A DNA stretch of 64,000 bases from Streptomyces sp. WAC05374 (GTDB taxonomy: Bacteria > Actinomycetota > Actinomycetes > Streptomycetales > Streptomycetaceae). Below, one piece after another: positions 54,007 to 64,000 of this stretch (positions are counted from its first letter, which is position 1; each line of letters begins with the position of its first letter). Under the pieces are notes generated by a model, which saw only the letters and a program-made list of their open reading frames with translations, searched no databases and was not told the origin of the DNA. A program made the translations under genes and the position numbers. The stretch is from the NCBI RefSeq assembly GCF_004353505.1, contig NZ_SMNQ01000003.1:434001-498000 (forward strand), given 5' to 3'.

Positions 54007-54903
54007 CTACCGCCCCAGCAGCATCCGCCCCACCCTCACCCGCTCGCCCTCCAGCACACTCTCCCCGTCCTCCACCTCCCACAGGCAGTCCTGGAGCACC
54101 CGCCCCAGCGTCCACGCCCGCGCCCGCTCCCGGTCCAGCCCCAGCACCTCCGTCAGCAGGTCGAACCGCCACCGCACCTCCGCCGCGTCGAACCGGTTGC
54201 ACAGCGACGGCAGCAGCTCGAAGCCCGGGTCCCCCGCCAGCGGCTTCGGGTCGATCGCCAGCCACGGCTCCCGCCCCGCCGCCAGGACGTTGCCGAAGTG
54301 CAGGTCCCAGTGGAGCAGCCGGTCCCCCGGCTCCCCCACCACCTCCCGCACCGCCGCCGCGCAGTCCCGCAGCAGCCGCCGGTCCTCCTCCCTCTCCAGC
54401 TCCCGGACGGCGGCCGGCACGTCGTCGAGCATCCGTGCCGCGATGCCGCCCAGGGTCCGCATCCCGGCCGGTGCCGCCACGGCCACCAGCCGCGCCAGCA
54501 GCTCCGCCAGGACCCGCGTCGCCTCCCGCGCGTCCGCCACGTCCTCCAGCGACCGCCGGTGATCCAGCCACTCCAGCAGCAGCGTCCCCGTCCCGGCGTC
54601 CTCCCGCAGCAGCCGCACCGCCCCGGCGTCGTCCCACGCCCGCAGCGCGGCACCCTCCCCCGCGCTCTCCTCGTCCAAGAACCCCAGCTTCAGCGCCGCC
54701 CGCGTACCGTCCTCCGCCACCACCGGGAGCACCAGCGACGACCACCCGTGCATCACCGGCCCCGTCCGGCGCAGCCCCCACTCCCGCAGGAAACGCTCCG
54801 CCCGCCCGGGCAGCCCCGCCACGAACGCCCGGCCCTCCTCCCCGTTGGCCTCGCTCTGCACCCGCACCAGCTCCGCGGGGACCTCGATCACTCCACACCC
54901 CAT
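54007..54903 (-). CDS. Aminoglycoside phosphotransferase (APH(6)/hydroxyurea kinase-like)
   Basis: 298 residues. Catalytic HxD...N in LLHWDLHFGNVLAA (about 195) and metal Asp in LAIDPKPLAGDPGFELLP. N-lobe Lys in RAALKLGFLDEES. This is the StrA-StrB/APH(6) branch of antibiotic and metabolite kinases. True substrate unknown; divergent from the oxidase at 54951 (47 bases). Confidence 0.85.
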   Translation of the reverse strand: MGCGVIEVPAELVRVQSEANGEEGRAFVAGLPGRAERFLREWGLRRTGPVMHGWSSLVLPVVAEDGTRAALKLGFLDEESAGEGAALRAWDDAGAVRLLREDAGTGTLLLEWLDHRRSLEDVADAREATRVLAELLARLVAVAAPAGMRTLGGIAARMLDDVPAAVRELEREEDRRLLRDCAAAVREVVGEPGDRLLHWDLHFGNVLAAGREPWLAIDPKPLAGDPGFELLPSLCNRFDAAEVRWRFDLLTEVLGLDRERARAWTLGRVLQDCLWEVEDGESVLEGERVRVGRMLLGR

Positions 54904-54950
54904 CCGCTAACGTCCACACCCACCCACTGGCGTTGGACCCAAGGAACCAC

Positions 54951-56342
54951 ATGAGCACCGTCAACGGCGGCATATCGTTCTGGTACGCGCAGGAGGGCAC
55001 ACCCCCTCCCCGGGAGCCCCTCCCCGGCGACACCACGGCCGACGTGTGCGTCGTCGGCGGCGGCTATACCGGCCTGTGGACCGCGTACTACCTGAAGAAG
55101 GCCGTCCCCTTCCTCAACATCGTCGTCCTGGAGGGCAAGTTCTGCGGCTACGGCGCCTCCGGCCGCAACGGCGGCTGGCTCTACAACGGCATCGCCGGCC
55201 GCGACCGCTACGCCAGGGCACACGGCCACGAGGCCGCCGTACGCCTCCAGCAGGCGATGAACGACACCGTCACCGAGGTCGTCAGGACCGCGGCCGACGA
55301 GAACATCGACGCCGACATCCACCAGGGCGGCGTCCTCGAAGTCGCTTACACGCCCGCCCAATTGGCCCGGCTCAAGGCGTTCCACTCCGTCGAGGTCGCC
55401 TTCGGCGAACGGGACCGCGAACTGTACGGCGCCCGCGAGACCGCCGACCGTGTCCGCGTCACCGGCGCCGTCGGCTCGAGCTGGACCCCGCACGGCGCCC
55501 GCATCCACCCGGTCAAACTCGTCACCGGCCTGGCCGCCGCCGTGGAGGCCCTCGGGGTCACCATCCACGAAGCGACACCCGTCACCGAGATCAAGCCGAA
55601 GCACGCCATCACCCCGTACGGCACGGTCCGCGCCCCCTACGTCCTCCGCTGCACCGAGGGGTTCACCCCGACCATCAAGGGCCACAAGCGCACCTGGCTC
55701 CCCATGAACTCCTCCATGATCGCCACCGAACCGCTCCCGCCCGAGATCTGGGACGAGATCGGCTGGGCCGGCCGCGAGACCCTCGGCGACATGGCCCACG
55801 CCTACATGTACGCCCAGCGCACCGCCGACGACCGCATCGCCCTCGGCGGCCGCGGCATCCCCTACCGCTACGGCTCGCGCACCGACAACGACGGCCGCAC
55901 CCAGGCGGCCACCATCGACGCCCTCCGCGAGATCCTCGTCCGCTTCTTCCCCCGGCTCGCCGGAGTGCCCATCGCCCACGCCTGGTCCGGCGTCCTCGGC
56001 GTCCCCCGCGACTGGTGCGCCACCGTCACCCTCGACCGCTCCACCGGCCTCGGCTGGGCCGGCGGCTACGTCGGCTCCGGCGTCGCCACCGCCAACCTCG
56101 CCGCCCGCACCCTCCGCGACCTGATCCAGCAGGACTCGGGCCAGTCCGGCCCCACCGACCTGACCACCCTTCCCTGGGTCGGCCACAAGGTCCGCCGCTG
56201 GGAACCCGAACCCCTCCGCTGGCTCGGCGTCCACACCCTCTACGCCGCCTACCGCACCGCAGACCACCGCGAGGCGTCCACCCACACCCCCACCACGGAC
56301 CCCATCGCCACCCTCGCCGACCGCATCTCCGGCCGCCACTGA
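54951..56342 (+). CDS. DAO-family FAD amine oxidase (PuuB-like)
   Basis: 463 residues. FAD motif DVCVVGGGYTGLWTAYYLKK, the substrate-side sequence GASGRNGGWLYNGIAGRDRY, and the closing GWAGGYVGSGVATANLAART are typical of gamma-glutamylputrescine oxidase-like enzymes. Oxidises an amine or amino acid with oxygen. AAGGA precedes the ATG. Followed by a strong hairpin. Confidence 0.88.
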   Translation: MSTVNGGISFWYAQEGTPPPREPLPGDTTADVCVVGGGYTGLWTAYYLKKAVPFLNIVVLEGKFCGYGASGRNGGWLYNGIAGRDRYARAHGHEAAVRLQQAMNDTVTEVVRTAADENIDADIHQGGVLEVAYTPAQLARLKAFHSVEVAFGERDRELYGARETADRVRVTGAVGSSWTPHGARIHPVKLVTGLAAAVEALGVTIHEATPVTEIKPKHAITPYGTVRAPYVLRCTEGFTPTIKGHKRTWLPMNSSMIATEPLPPEIWDEIGWAGRETLGDMAHAYMYAQRTADDRIALGGRGIPYRYGSRTDNDGRTQAATIDALREILVRFFPRLAGVPIAHAWSGVLGVPRDWCATVTLDRSTGLGWAGGYVGSGVATANLAARTLRDLIQQDSGQSGPTDLTTLPWVGHKVRRWEPEPLRWLGVHTLYAAYRTADHREASTHTPTTDPIATLADRISGRH

Positions 56343-56351
56343 CCCACACAA

Positions 56352-56382
56352 AAGGCCCCGGACATCCACTGTCCGGGGCCTT
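56352..56382. terminator. Hairpin between the oxidase gene and tRNA-Thr
   Basis: Perfect 12 bp arms AAGGCCCCGGAC (56352-56363) and GTCCGGGGCCTT (56371-56382), loop ATCCACT. Serves the plus-strand oxidase and, on the other strand, the tRNA transcript, whose CCA end lies 4 bases away. Confidence 0.85.
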
Positions 56383-56386
56383 GCGC

Positions 56387-56463
56387 TGGAGCCCCCTGTC
56401 GGGTTCGAACCGACGACCCCCGCTTTACAAGAGCGGTGCTCTGGCCAACTGAGCTAAGGAGGC
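56387..56463 (-). tRNA. tRNA-Thr (anticodon TGT)
   Basis: 77 bases. The acceptor stem GCCTCCT pairs with AGGGGGC, D-loop AGCTCAGTTGGCCAGAGC, anticodon loop CTTGTAA with TGT, T-loop GGTTCGAACC. The discriminator T is followed by an encoded CCA. Confidence 0.97.
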
Positions 56464-56645
56464 ACTGCGCACGAGTGTAACCGGACACCACCTGCCTCCG
56501 GTCGAGAATTTCGTCGCCCGCCATCTACTGACAGACCCCATTTCGCCAGGTAGCGTCACCCCAGGTTCACTCGCGTGGACCAGACCATCTCTCCCTCTAC
56601 TCGGATCGTCCGGCACGTTCCTGCCGGTGAAGGGACTGCATCACC

Positions 56646-57743
<1,098 letters not shown>

Positions 57744-57762
57744 CCTCGGCAAGACGCGTACG

Positions 57763-57788
57763 CGGCCCCGTACTTCGGTGCGGGGCCG
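57763..57788 (+). terminator. Terminator of msiK
   Basis: Arms CGGCCCCG (57763-57770) and CGGGGCCG (57781-57788), loop TACTTCGGTG, 20 bases behind the msiK stop. Confidence 0.7.
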
Positions 57789-57944
57789 TCCCGCGTGGGG
57801 CGCCGGGATGTCGACAAATACCCCGGCACACGGGTCAATTCGGACCCTGTTCGTCAACACCTGATTCGAAAAGGAGCATCGAACCATCCCCCGTGGGGGT
57901 GACTAAATGTCTCCAAATCATCACTGGCCGCTACGCTCACGTCC

Positions 57945-58358
57945 GTGACCCACACCGCACGCCGAATCGGCCGCTCTCTCGCCCTCGTCCTGCCCGTCGT
58001 CCTGGTGCTCTCCGGAACTCTCGCGGTCACCAGCGTCCCGTGGGCGGGCAGCAGCTCCCAGACCCAGATGCTCACCGCGTCCTCGGAGAACGTCTCGGTA
58101 CGGGCCAAGCCCCGTGCCCCTCAGGATATTCTCCGCGACAAGCTCCTGGCGGAACTTCAGGAGAAGGACCCGGGCGTCGCCCTCACGCACCTCCAGCGTG
58201 CCGTGGAGGAGCGCCCGTCGCTCGCCAGGCACTGCATGTCCATCGCCCGCGCGCTCGGCCGCGCCGCCGTCCAGCACTACGGCCCCGTGAAGGCCCAGAC
58301 GTACTCCCGCCCCGTGTGCGACACGTCCTACGCCACCGGCGTCGCCCACGAGAGCTGA
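57945..58358 (+). CDS. Small secreted hypothetical protein
   Basis: 137 residues from GTG 57945. Signal peptide about 1-32 (LALVLPVVLVLSGTLAVTSV). The mature part is helical, with two cysteines (RHCMSIARALGRAAV, RPVCDTSY) that may pair. Unknown function; I know of no named family. Confidence 0.7.
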   Translation: MTHTARRIGRSLALVLPVVLVLSGTLAVTSVPWAGSSSQTQMLTASSENVSVRAKPRAPQDILRDKLLAELQEKDPGVALTHLQRAVEERPSLARHCMSIARALGRAAVQHYGPVKAQTYSRPVCDTSYATGVAHES

Positions 58359-58398
58359 GGCGTATCACCAGCACCGAGGTGGGCCTATCGTGCGCGGT

Positions 58399-59109
58399 AT
58401 GCACACCTCTCCGACGCAGGCCGTGGTCCTGGCGGGCGGCCAGGGTTCACGACTGCGCCCGTACACCGACGACCGCCCCAAGCCGATGGTCGAGATCCCG
58501 GGAACCGGGACCCCGATCATCGGCCATCAGCTTTCCTGGCTGGCCGCCGAGGGCGTGACCGACGCCGTCGTCTCCTGCGGCCACCTCGCCGAAGTGCTCC
58601 AGCAGTGGCTGGAGACCGCCGAACTGCCCCTGCGGGTGACCACCGTTGTGGAGCCCGAGCCCCTGGGCCGCGGCGGCGGCCTGAAGTACGCGGCCGCGCG
58701 ACTGCCGCTCCCCGACGAGCCGTGGTACGCCACGAACGGTGACATCTGGACCCGTTTCTCGCTGCGCGAGATGGCCGCCTTCCACGCCGAGCGCGACGCC
58801 ACCGCGACACTCGCCCTGGCCCGTCCCCGTATCCCCTGGGGGGCCGTCGAGACGGACACCTTCGGGCACATCACCGACTTCGTCGAGTCACCGCCGTCGC
58901 CGTACCTGATCAACGCCGGCGTGTACGTCTTCTCCCCGGAGTTCACCCGCCTCCTCCCGGACGTCGGGGACCACGAGCGCACCACCTTCCCCCGGCTCGC
59001 CCGTGCGCGGCGTCTGGCGGGCTTCCCGCTGCCCCACGGGGCGTACTGGAGGGCCATCGACACCGCGAAGGACCTCCAGGAGGCGGCGAAGGAGCTGGCG
59101 CGCTCCTGA
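58399..59109 (+). CDS. Sugar-nucleotidyltransferase-like protein
   Basis: 236 residues from ATG 58399 (GTG 58390 also possible). VVLAGGQGSRLRPYTDDRPKP is the NTP-transferase signature, and NGDIWTRFS the metal-binding Asp region; PYLINAGVYVFSPEF follows. Transfers a nucleotide to a sugar 1-phosphate in related enzymes; substrate unknown. Confidence 0.87.
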   Translation: MHTSPTQAVVLAGGQGSRLRPYTDDRPKPMVEIPGTGTPIIGHQLSWLAAEGVTDAVVSCGHLAEVLQQWLETAELPLRVTTVVEPEPLGRGGGLKYAAARLPLPDEPWYATNGDIWTRFSLREMAAFHAERDATATLALARPRIPWGAVETDTFGHITDFVESPPSPYLINAGVYVFSPEFTRLLPDVGDHERTTFPRLARARRLAGFPLPHGAYWRAIDTAKDLQEAAKELARS

Positions 59110-59185
59110 GCGGCCGAGGCGGGCATGACGGAGGGGCGGTCACCGTGGACACGGTGACCGCCCCTCACGCCGTCCGGGCCGTCCG

Positions 59186-60778
59186 TCAGCCGAGCAGGCC
59201 GCCGATCGGGTTGCGGTTGCCGCCGGTGGACGAGCCGCCGTCGTTGCCGCCGGAACCGCCCGAGCCGCTGTCGTCGCCGCCGTCCCCGCCGCCGGTGCCA
59301 CCACCGCTGCCGCTGCCGCCCGTGGAGGTCGGGCCGGCGCTGGAGGACGGCGGGGGAACGGGCTCGGACTGCTCCGGGGGCTGCTGCCCGGTGCCCTGGG
59401 AGGCCGTGGGCCGCTCCTCCTCGATCCGCTCCTCCTCGCCGGTGCCGGCCGTCTCGGCCGGGGAGGAGGCCTGTTCCTCGGCCGTCGGTCCGGCCGACGC
59501 GGACACCGAGGGCTCGGGGCTGCTGGAGGTCTCGCCGGCCGACGGGGACTGCTCGCCCGGCTCCTCGGGGAGCGGCCGGCCGGGCAGGTGGTTGGTCGGG
59601 TCGTCGTTGGGGCCGGGGACGGTGACCATCTCCGTGGACCGTACGGCGCCGCCGAGGAGCGAGCCGATGAGCAGGGTCAGGCCGACCACGACGGTGGCCA
59701 CGACGACGCCGCGGCGCAGCACCCGGCGGCGCAGGTCCCACAGGGCCGAGCGGGGCCCGAGGGTGCGCCAGGCCTCGCCGGCGAGGCGGCCGTCGATGGA
59801 GTAGACGGGCGCGCCCGCGATGATCAGCGGCGACCAGGCGGCGAGGTAGATGATGTCGGGCGCGTCGTAGACGGGAACGGTCTTCCAGCTCACGGTCAGG
59901 ATCAGCGCGGCGGACAGCATCGCGCCGAAGACGGCGGCGACCCGCTGCCACAGGCCCAGGACGGTGAGGACGCCCACGACGACCTGGGCGAAGGCGACGG
60001 TCAGGCCGGCGCCCACGGGGTGGGCGAGGGCGAAGTCGCGCAGCGGCTCGGCGAGCGGCCAGGGGTGCAGGGAGGTGAGCCACTTGACCATGGAGCCGCG
60101 TTCGCCGCCGTCGAAGTAGACGGGGTCGCAGAGCTTGCCCATGCCGGCGTAGATGGAGATGAAGCCGAGGAACACGCGCAGCGGGAGCAGGACGACGCCG
60201 AGGTTCATGCGGCGGCCGGGGTAGTACGCGTGCCGGTGGGCGGGGCCGGTGTACGCGCCGGCCGCCTCGCGGTCGCCGTGGTCGTCGGCGCGGGTGTCGT
60301 CGGGGTCGCCCCGGTAGGTGTCGGCGTATCCGCCGGGCTGCTCGTCGTAGGCGCCGACGGCGCGGCGCATGGGCGGCAGGAGGGGTGGTGCGTCGGGGCC
60401 GCGCTGGGCGCCCACGACGGGGGTCGGCATGGTGTCGTCGGAGAGGTCGACGCGGGGGATGACCTGGGTGGCGCCGGCGTCGAGCGTGCCGACGGCGGTC
60501 GATTCGCGCACGGCCTGGAGCAGCCCGGTCGCGCCGGGGTCGCCGGGCGAGGACTTCCCGCTCCACACGACGGGGGCGCGCCGCCGGGCCGTGCCGCCGG
60601 CGCCGCTCATGGCGGGCACGCGGGTGGTGTCCGGCCGGGGCTTGTTCACCGGGGCGAGCTGCACACGGAAACTGGCGTGGTTCACGATGACCTGCGCGGG
60701 ATCGCAATCCACCTTGACCATGCTCAGCGCAGGCTGATCGTCGAAACCGGGCCGGGGCGTTCTGGTGTCCACACTCAT
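59186..60778 (-). CDS. DoxX family membrane protein with long disordered tails
   Basis: 530 residues. A polar N-terminus (1-190) precedes the four-helix DoxX core (about 192-330; LLPLRVFLGFISIYAGMGKL, FAQVVVGVLTVLGLWQRVAA). A fifth helix lies near 365-385, then a Ser/Glu/Gly-rich extracellular tail (390-530) ending in GSGSGGGTGGGDGG-type low complexity. Role unknown; DoxX proteins take part in membrane redox processes in mycobacteria. Confidence 0.85.
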   Translation of the reverse strand: MSVDTRTPRPGFDDQPALSMVKVDCDPAQVIVNHASFRVQLAPVNKPRPDTTRVPAMSGAGGTARRRAPVVWSGKSSPGDPGATGLLQAVRESTAVGTLDAGATQVIPRVDLSDDTMPTPVVGAQRGPDAPPLLPPMRRAVGAYDEQPGGYADTYRGDPDDTRADDHGDREAAGAYTGPAHRHAYYPGRRMNLGVVLLPLRVFLGFISIYAGMGKLCDPVYFDGGERGSMVKWLTSLHPWPLAEPLRDFALAHPVGAGLTVAFAQVVVGVLTVLGLWQRVAAVFGAMLSAALILTVSWKTVPVYDAPDIIYLAAWSPLIIAGAPVYSIDGRLAGEAWRTLGPRSALWDLRRRVLRRGVVVATVVVGLTLLIGSLLGGAVRSTEMVTVPGPNDDPTNHLPGRPLPEEPGEQSPSAGETSSSPEPSVSASAGPTAEEQASSPAETAGTGEEERIEEERPTASQGTGQQPPEQSEPVPPPSSSAGPTSTGGSGSGGGTGGGDGGDDSGSGGSGGNDGGSSTGGNRNPIGGLLG

Positions 60779-60873
60779 CTAACCGAGTGACGTGGGTTTA
60801 GGACACTGCCTTGACGGGTGGGAAATGTCCGAGACCCGTCAAGATCATGACGGGTCCCGGGGAGCGCGTGCGG

Positions 60874-61824
60874 TCAGGCGCGGCGGCGGGCCGCCTCGTA
60901 CAGCACCACACCGGCGGCGACGCCGGCGTTGAGCGACTCGGCGCCGCCCGGCATGGGGATGCGCACCAGGTGGTCGCAGGTCTCGCCGACGAGGCGGGAC
61001 AGGCCCTTGCCCTCGCTGCCGACGACGATGACGACCGGCCCGCCGAGGGCCTCCAGCTCGCCGACCTCCATGTCGCCGTCGGCAGCGAGGCCGACGACCG
61101 TGATGCCGGCCTTCTGGTACGCCTCCAAGGCGCGGGTGAGGTTGGTGGCGCGGGCGACCGGGGTGCGGGCGGCGGTGCCCGCGGCGGTCTTCCAGGCGCC
61201 GGCGGTCATCCCGGCCGCGCGGCGCTCGGGCACGACGACGCCGTGGCCGCCGAAGGCGGAGACGGAGCGGACGACGGCGCCGAGGTTGCGCGGGTCGGTG
61301 ACGCCGTCGAGGGCGACGATCAGCGGGTCCTCGCCGTCGTCGAAGGCGGCGGCCGCGAGGTCCTCGGGGTGGGCGTACTCGTAGGGCGGGACCTGGAGGA
61401 CGAGGCCCTGGTGGTTGAGGCCGTTCGTCATGCGGTCGAGCTCGGCGCGCGGGGCCTCCATGAGGTTGATGCCGCCGCGGTCGGCCGCGAGCTTGAGCGC
61501 GTCGCGGACCCGCTCGTCGTTGTCGATGAACTGCTGGACGTACAGCGTCGACGCCGGGACGCCGTCGCGCAGCGCCTCGAAGACGGGGTTGCGGCCGACG
61601 ACCATCTCGGAGGAGCCCTTGCCGCCGCGCCGGGCGACCTGGCGGCGCTGCGCCTGCTTGGCCTTGGCGTTGGCGACGCGGTTCTTCACATGGCCCTTGC
61701 GGGCGGACGCGGGCGGCGTGGGGCCCTTGCCCTCCAGGCCCCGGCGCCGCTGGCCACCGCTGCCGACCGTCGCGCCCTTCTTGTTGGACGTGCGGCGGTT
61801 CCTGCGCTGGCTGTTCCCGGCCAT
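60874..61824 (-). CDS. rlmB: 23S rRNA (guanosine-2'-O-)-methyltransferase RlmB
   Basis: 316 residues. A basic, disordered N-terminus (1-70) is followed by the L30e-like substrate domain ([20 protein letters not shown]) and the knotted SPOUT domain with [35 protein letters not shown] and [20 protein letters not shown]. Methylates G2251 in the peptidyl-transferase P loop. Follows cysS by 63 bases. Confidence 0.95.
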   Translation of the reverse strand: MAGNSQRRNRRTSNKKGATVGSGGQRRRGLEGKGPTPPASARKGHVKNRVANAKAKQAQRRQVARRGGKGSSEMVVGRNPVFEALRDGVPASTLYVQQFIDNDERVRDALKLAADRGGINLMEAPRAELDRMTNGLNHQGLVLQVPPYEYAHPEDLAAAAFDDGEDPLIVALDGVTDPRNLGAVVRSVSAFGGHGVVVPERRAAGMTAGAWKTAAGTAARTPVARATNLTRALEAYQKAGITVVGLAADGDMEVGELEALGGPVVIVVGSEGKGLSRLVGETCDHLVRIPMPGGAESLNAGVAAGVVLYEAARRRA

Positions 61825-61887
61825 GACTTACCTGCTCTGTCGATGCGTGTCGTACGTACGTGTATATGAAGTGTGCCAGCGTGGTGC

Positions 61888-63282
61888 TCAGCGCGCGCCG
61901 AGCGTCCACCTCGGCCCTTCGGGGCCGTCCTCGATGGCGAGCCCGGACTGGCCGAGCTGGTCGCGGATCGCGTCCGCGGTCGCCCAGTCCTTGCGCGACC
62001 GCGCCGCCTCCCGCTGGTCGAGGACCATGCGGACGAGGCTGTCGACGACGCCGTGGAGGTCCTCGCCGCGGTCGGTCTCGCCCGCCCAGTGCGGGTCGAG
62101 CGGGTCCAGGCCGAGGACGCCGAGCATGGCGCGGACCTCGGCGAGGCGCGCGACGGCGGCTTCCTTGTCGTCGGCGGCGAGCGCGCTGTTGCCCTGCCGG
62201 ACGGTGGTGTGGATGATCGCCAGCGCCTGCGGGACGCCCATGTCGTCGTCCATGGCGTCGGCGAAGGCCGGCGGCACCTCGGCGGCGGGCTCGACGGCGC
62301 CCGCCTTCTCGACGACCCGCTGGATGAACCCCTCGATGCGGGCGAAGGCCGACTCGGCCTCGCGCAGGGCCTCCTCGCTGTACTCGATCATCGACCGGTA
62401 GTGCGGGGTGCCGAGGTAGTAGCGCAGCACGATGGGGCGCCACTGCTTGACCATCTCGGAGACGAGGACCGAGTTGCCGAGCGACTTGGACATCTTCTCG
62501 CCGCTCATGGTGACCCAGGCGTTGTGCACCCAGTAGCGGGCGAACTCGTCGCCGTACGCCTTGGCCTGGGCGATCTCGTTCTCGTGGTGCGGGAAGATCA
62601 GGTCGATCCCGCCGCCGTGGATGTCGAAGGCGGAGCCCAGGTACTTGTGCGCCATGGCGGAGCACTCCAGGTGCCAGCCGGGGCGGCCGCGGCCCCACGG
62701 CGTCTCCCAGTCGGGCTCGCCGGGCTTGGTCGCCTTCCACATGGCGAAGTCGCGGGGGTCACGCTTGCCCGCGACGCCCTCGTCGGGCTGGCGGAGGTCG
62801 TCGATGTCCTGGTTGGACAGCGCCAGGTACGCGGGGAAGGAGCGGACGTCGAAGTAGACGCTGCCGTCGGCGACGTAGGCGTGGCCGCGCTCGATGAGGC
62901 CGCGCATCATCTCGATCATCTCGGGCACGTGGCCGGTGGCGCGGGGCTCGTAGGTGGGCGGGAGGCAGCCGAGGGCCTGGTACCCGTCGTTGAACGCGCG
63001 CTCGTTCTCGTAGCCGATCGACCACCAGGGGCGGCCCTGGTCGGCGGACTTGGCGATGATCTTGTCGTCGATGTCCGTGACGTTGCGCACGAACGTGACG
63101 TCGTAACCGCGGTACGCGAACCAGCGGCGCATGATGTCGAAGTTCAGCCCCGACCGGATGTGCCCGATGTGGGGGGCCGCCTGCACGGTGGCGCCACACA
63201 GGTAGATCGAGACACAGCCCGGCGTGATCGGGGTGAAGTCGCGGATCTGCCGGGCGCTGGTGTCGTACAGACGAATAGTCAC
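61888..63282 (-). CDS. cysS: Cysteinyl-tRNA synthetase
   Basis: 464 residues from GTG 63282, the residue aligned with the family start (MTIRLYDTSARQ); GTG 63285 directly before it is possible. Zinc Cys in YLCGATVQAAPHIGHIRSG (HIGH) and HLECSAMA, class I signature GEKMSKSLGN. Charges tRNA-Cys. In a conserved block ispD-ispF-cysS-rlmB. Confidence 0.97.
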   Translation of the reverse strand: MTIRLYDTSARQIRDFTPITPGCVSIYLCGATVQAAPHIGHIRSGLNFDIMRRWFAYRGYDVTFVRNVTDIDDKIIAKSADQGRPWWSIGYENERAFNDGYQALGCLPPTYEPRATGHVPEMIEMMRGLIERGHAYVADGSVYFDVRSFPAYLALSNQDIDDLRQPDEGVAGKRDPRDFAMWKATKPGEPDWETPWGRGRPGWHLECSAMAHKYLGSAFDIHGGGIDLIFPHHENEIAQAKAYGDEFARYWVHNAWVTMSGEKMSKSLGNSVLVSEMVKQWRPIVLRYYLGTPHYRSMIEYSEEALREAESAFARIEGFIQRVVEKAGAVEPAAEVPPAFADAMDDDMGVPQALAIIHTTVRQGNSALAADDKEAAVARLAEVRAMLGVLGLDPLDPHWAGETDRGEDLHGVVDSLVRMVLDQREAARSRKDWATADAIRDQLGQSGLAIEDGPEGPRWTLGAR

Positions 63283-63340
63283 CACTCCAGGGTAGTGGGC
63301 CGGTACCAGTGCCCCGTGCCCGTACGGAAGAACCGGTGTC

Positions 63341-63835
63341 TCAGCCGTGACGGACGAGCAGGGCGGTGGCGATGGCGGCGAGGCCTTCGGCGCGGCCGGT
63401 CAGCCCGAGGCCGTCGGTCGTCGTGCCGGAGACGGACACGGGCGCGCCGGCCGCCGCCGACAGGGCCTTCTGCGCCTCCTCGCGCCGCTTGCCGATCTTC
63501 GGGCGTACGCCGATGACCTGGACGGCGATGTTGCCGATCTCGAAGCCCTCGGCGCGCACGATCCGGGCGGCCTCGGCGAGCAGGGTCACCCCGGAGGCGC
63601 CGGACCACTCGGGGCGGGAGGTCCCGAAGTGGGCGCCGAGGTCGCCGACGCCGGCGGCGGAGAACAGCGCGTCGCAGGCGGCGTGGGCGGCGACGTCACC
63701 GTCGGAGTGGCCGGCGAGCCCGTACCCGTCGCTGTCGGGGCCTTCCCACAACAGGCCCGCGCACCACAGCTCGCGGCCCTTCTCGAAGGCGTGGACGTCG
63801 GTGCCGATGCCGACGCTCGGCAGGTCAGAAGCCAT
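63341..63835 (-). CDS. ispF: 2-C-methyl-D-erythritol 2,4-cyclodiphosphate synthase
   Basis: 164 residues. Zinc ligands Asp and His in GIGTDVHAF, and [20 protein letters not shown]2P to MEcPP in the MEP isoprenoid pathway. The ATG lies 11 bases inside the end of ispD, so the two are coupled. Confidence 0.97.
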   Translation of the reverse strand: MASDLPSVGIGTDVHAFEKGRELWCAGLLWEGPDSDGYGLAGHSDGDVAAHAACDALFSAAGVGDLGAHFGTSRPEWSGASGVTLLAEAARIVRAEGFEIGNIAVQVIGVRPKIGKRREEAQKALSAAAGAPVSVSGTTTDGLGLTGRAEGLAAIATALLVRHG

Positions 63836-64000
63836 CGTTGGCCCTCCTGCGGGCGAGGACGGCCTCGGCGAGCACGAGGTCGAGCGGGCGGGTCACCTTG
63901 AACGCCTCCTCGTGGCCGGGCACGACCACGACCGGCTCGCCGAGCTGCTCGACCATGCTCGCGTCGTCGGTGACGTTGTCGGTGACGGTGGCGTGGGCGC
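63825..64000 (-). CDS. ispD: 2-C-methyl-D-erythritol 4-phosphate cytidylyltransferase, C-terminal part
   Basis: The frame is open from the right edge to a TGA at 63825, giving the last 58 residues: [20 protein letters not shown], then [19 protein letters not shown]. This is the IspD C-terminus with the substrate Thr/Asp region. The upstream part lies outside the window. Confidence 0.92.
   Translation of the reverse strand, partial: AHATVTDNVTDDASMVEQLGEPVVVVPGHEEAFKVTRPLDLVLAEAVLARRRANDGF

Noticed and set aside
56387..56463. tRNA-Thr as an integration site of a mobile element
   Set aside because: No integrase and no direct repeat of the tRNA 3' end were seen within the window; flanking genes are core genes.

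Overview
This 64 kb window is high-GC actinobacterial DNA, almost certainly from a Streptomyces chromosome. The reasons are GTG starts, GC-rich third positions, a WhiJ-like/DUF397 pair, MsiK, CdgB, HbpS-SenS-SenR, SoxR and DasR type sites, and a gene order that, from memory and unchecked, matches S. coelicolor roughly from SCO4308 down to SCO4233. There are no rRNA operons, insertion sequences, phage genes or CRISPR arrays.

The left edge (1-4274, all minus strand) is the accessory part. It is a compact thiazole/oxazole-modified peptide (RiPP) locus: a PHBH-fold FAD oxidoreductase, a 39-residue precursor peptide gene, a fused leader-binding/YcaO cyclodehydratase and a SagB-type azoline dehydrogenase that runs off the window. 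The core of the precursor reads ACHCTCSHP. No transporter, protease or regulator of the cluster is visible; they may lie beyond position 1.

4425-8465 is a copper block: the CopA P-type ATPase and a divergent His-rich secreted protein share a control region with three CsoR-like operators, followed by cutC. 8633-12488 holds an HD-domain protein, two convergent MFS exporters and a coupled DUF4031 pair. 12555-15998 is a MurNAc salvage operon (RpiR regulator, MurQ etherase, PTS EIIBC) with two operators over the regulator start. 15976-18127 is a MacB-like ABC pair. 18203-22716 has two Uma2 proteins, a WhiJ-like/DUF397 pair with two small divergent genes, a polyketide-cyclase-like SRPBCC protein and an HTH protein with a structured leader.

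22725-34669 holds a GT2 glycosyltransferase coupled to a 35-residue membrane peptide, a TetR regulator, groEL2 with an extended CIRCE element, a cold-shock protein, a CysO-like sulfur carrier with threonine synthase, gpgS, otsA, otsB, a DUF3263 protein and an orphan sugar-binding lipoprotein. 34793-39867 is an amino-sugar block (SIS isomerase, nagK, nagA, PfkB kinase, class II aldolase) with DasR-like sites. The permease-less binding protein and MsiK at 56646 fit the shared-ATPase logic of Streptomyces sugar uptake.

39883-49634 carries a CBM-like membrane protein, the diguanylate cyclase CdgB with a BldD-like box, a flavin reductase, ArfB, TerD, a GNAT, an M1 peptidase lipoprotein, the haem sensor system HbpS-SenS-SenR and a third Uma2. 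49761-58358 carries hypothetical and oxidoreductase genes, including a quinone oxidoreductase behind a perfect SoxR box, an APH-like kinase, a DAO-type oxidase, tRNA-Thr and msiK. 58399-64000 ends with a nucleotidyltransferase, a DoxX protein, rlmB, cysS, ispF and the 3' end of ispD.
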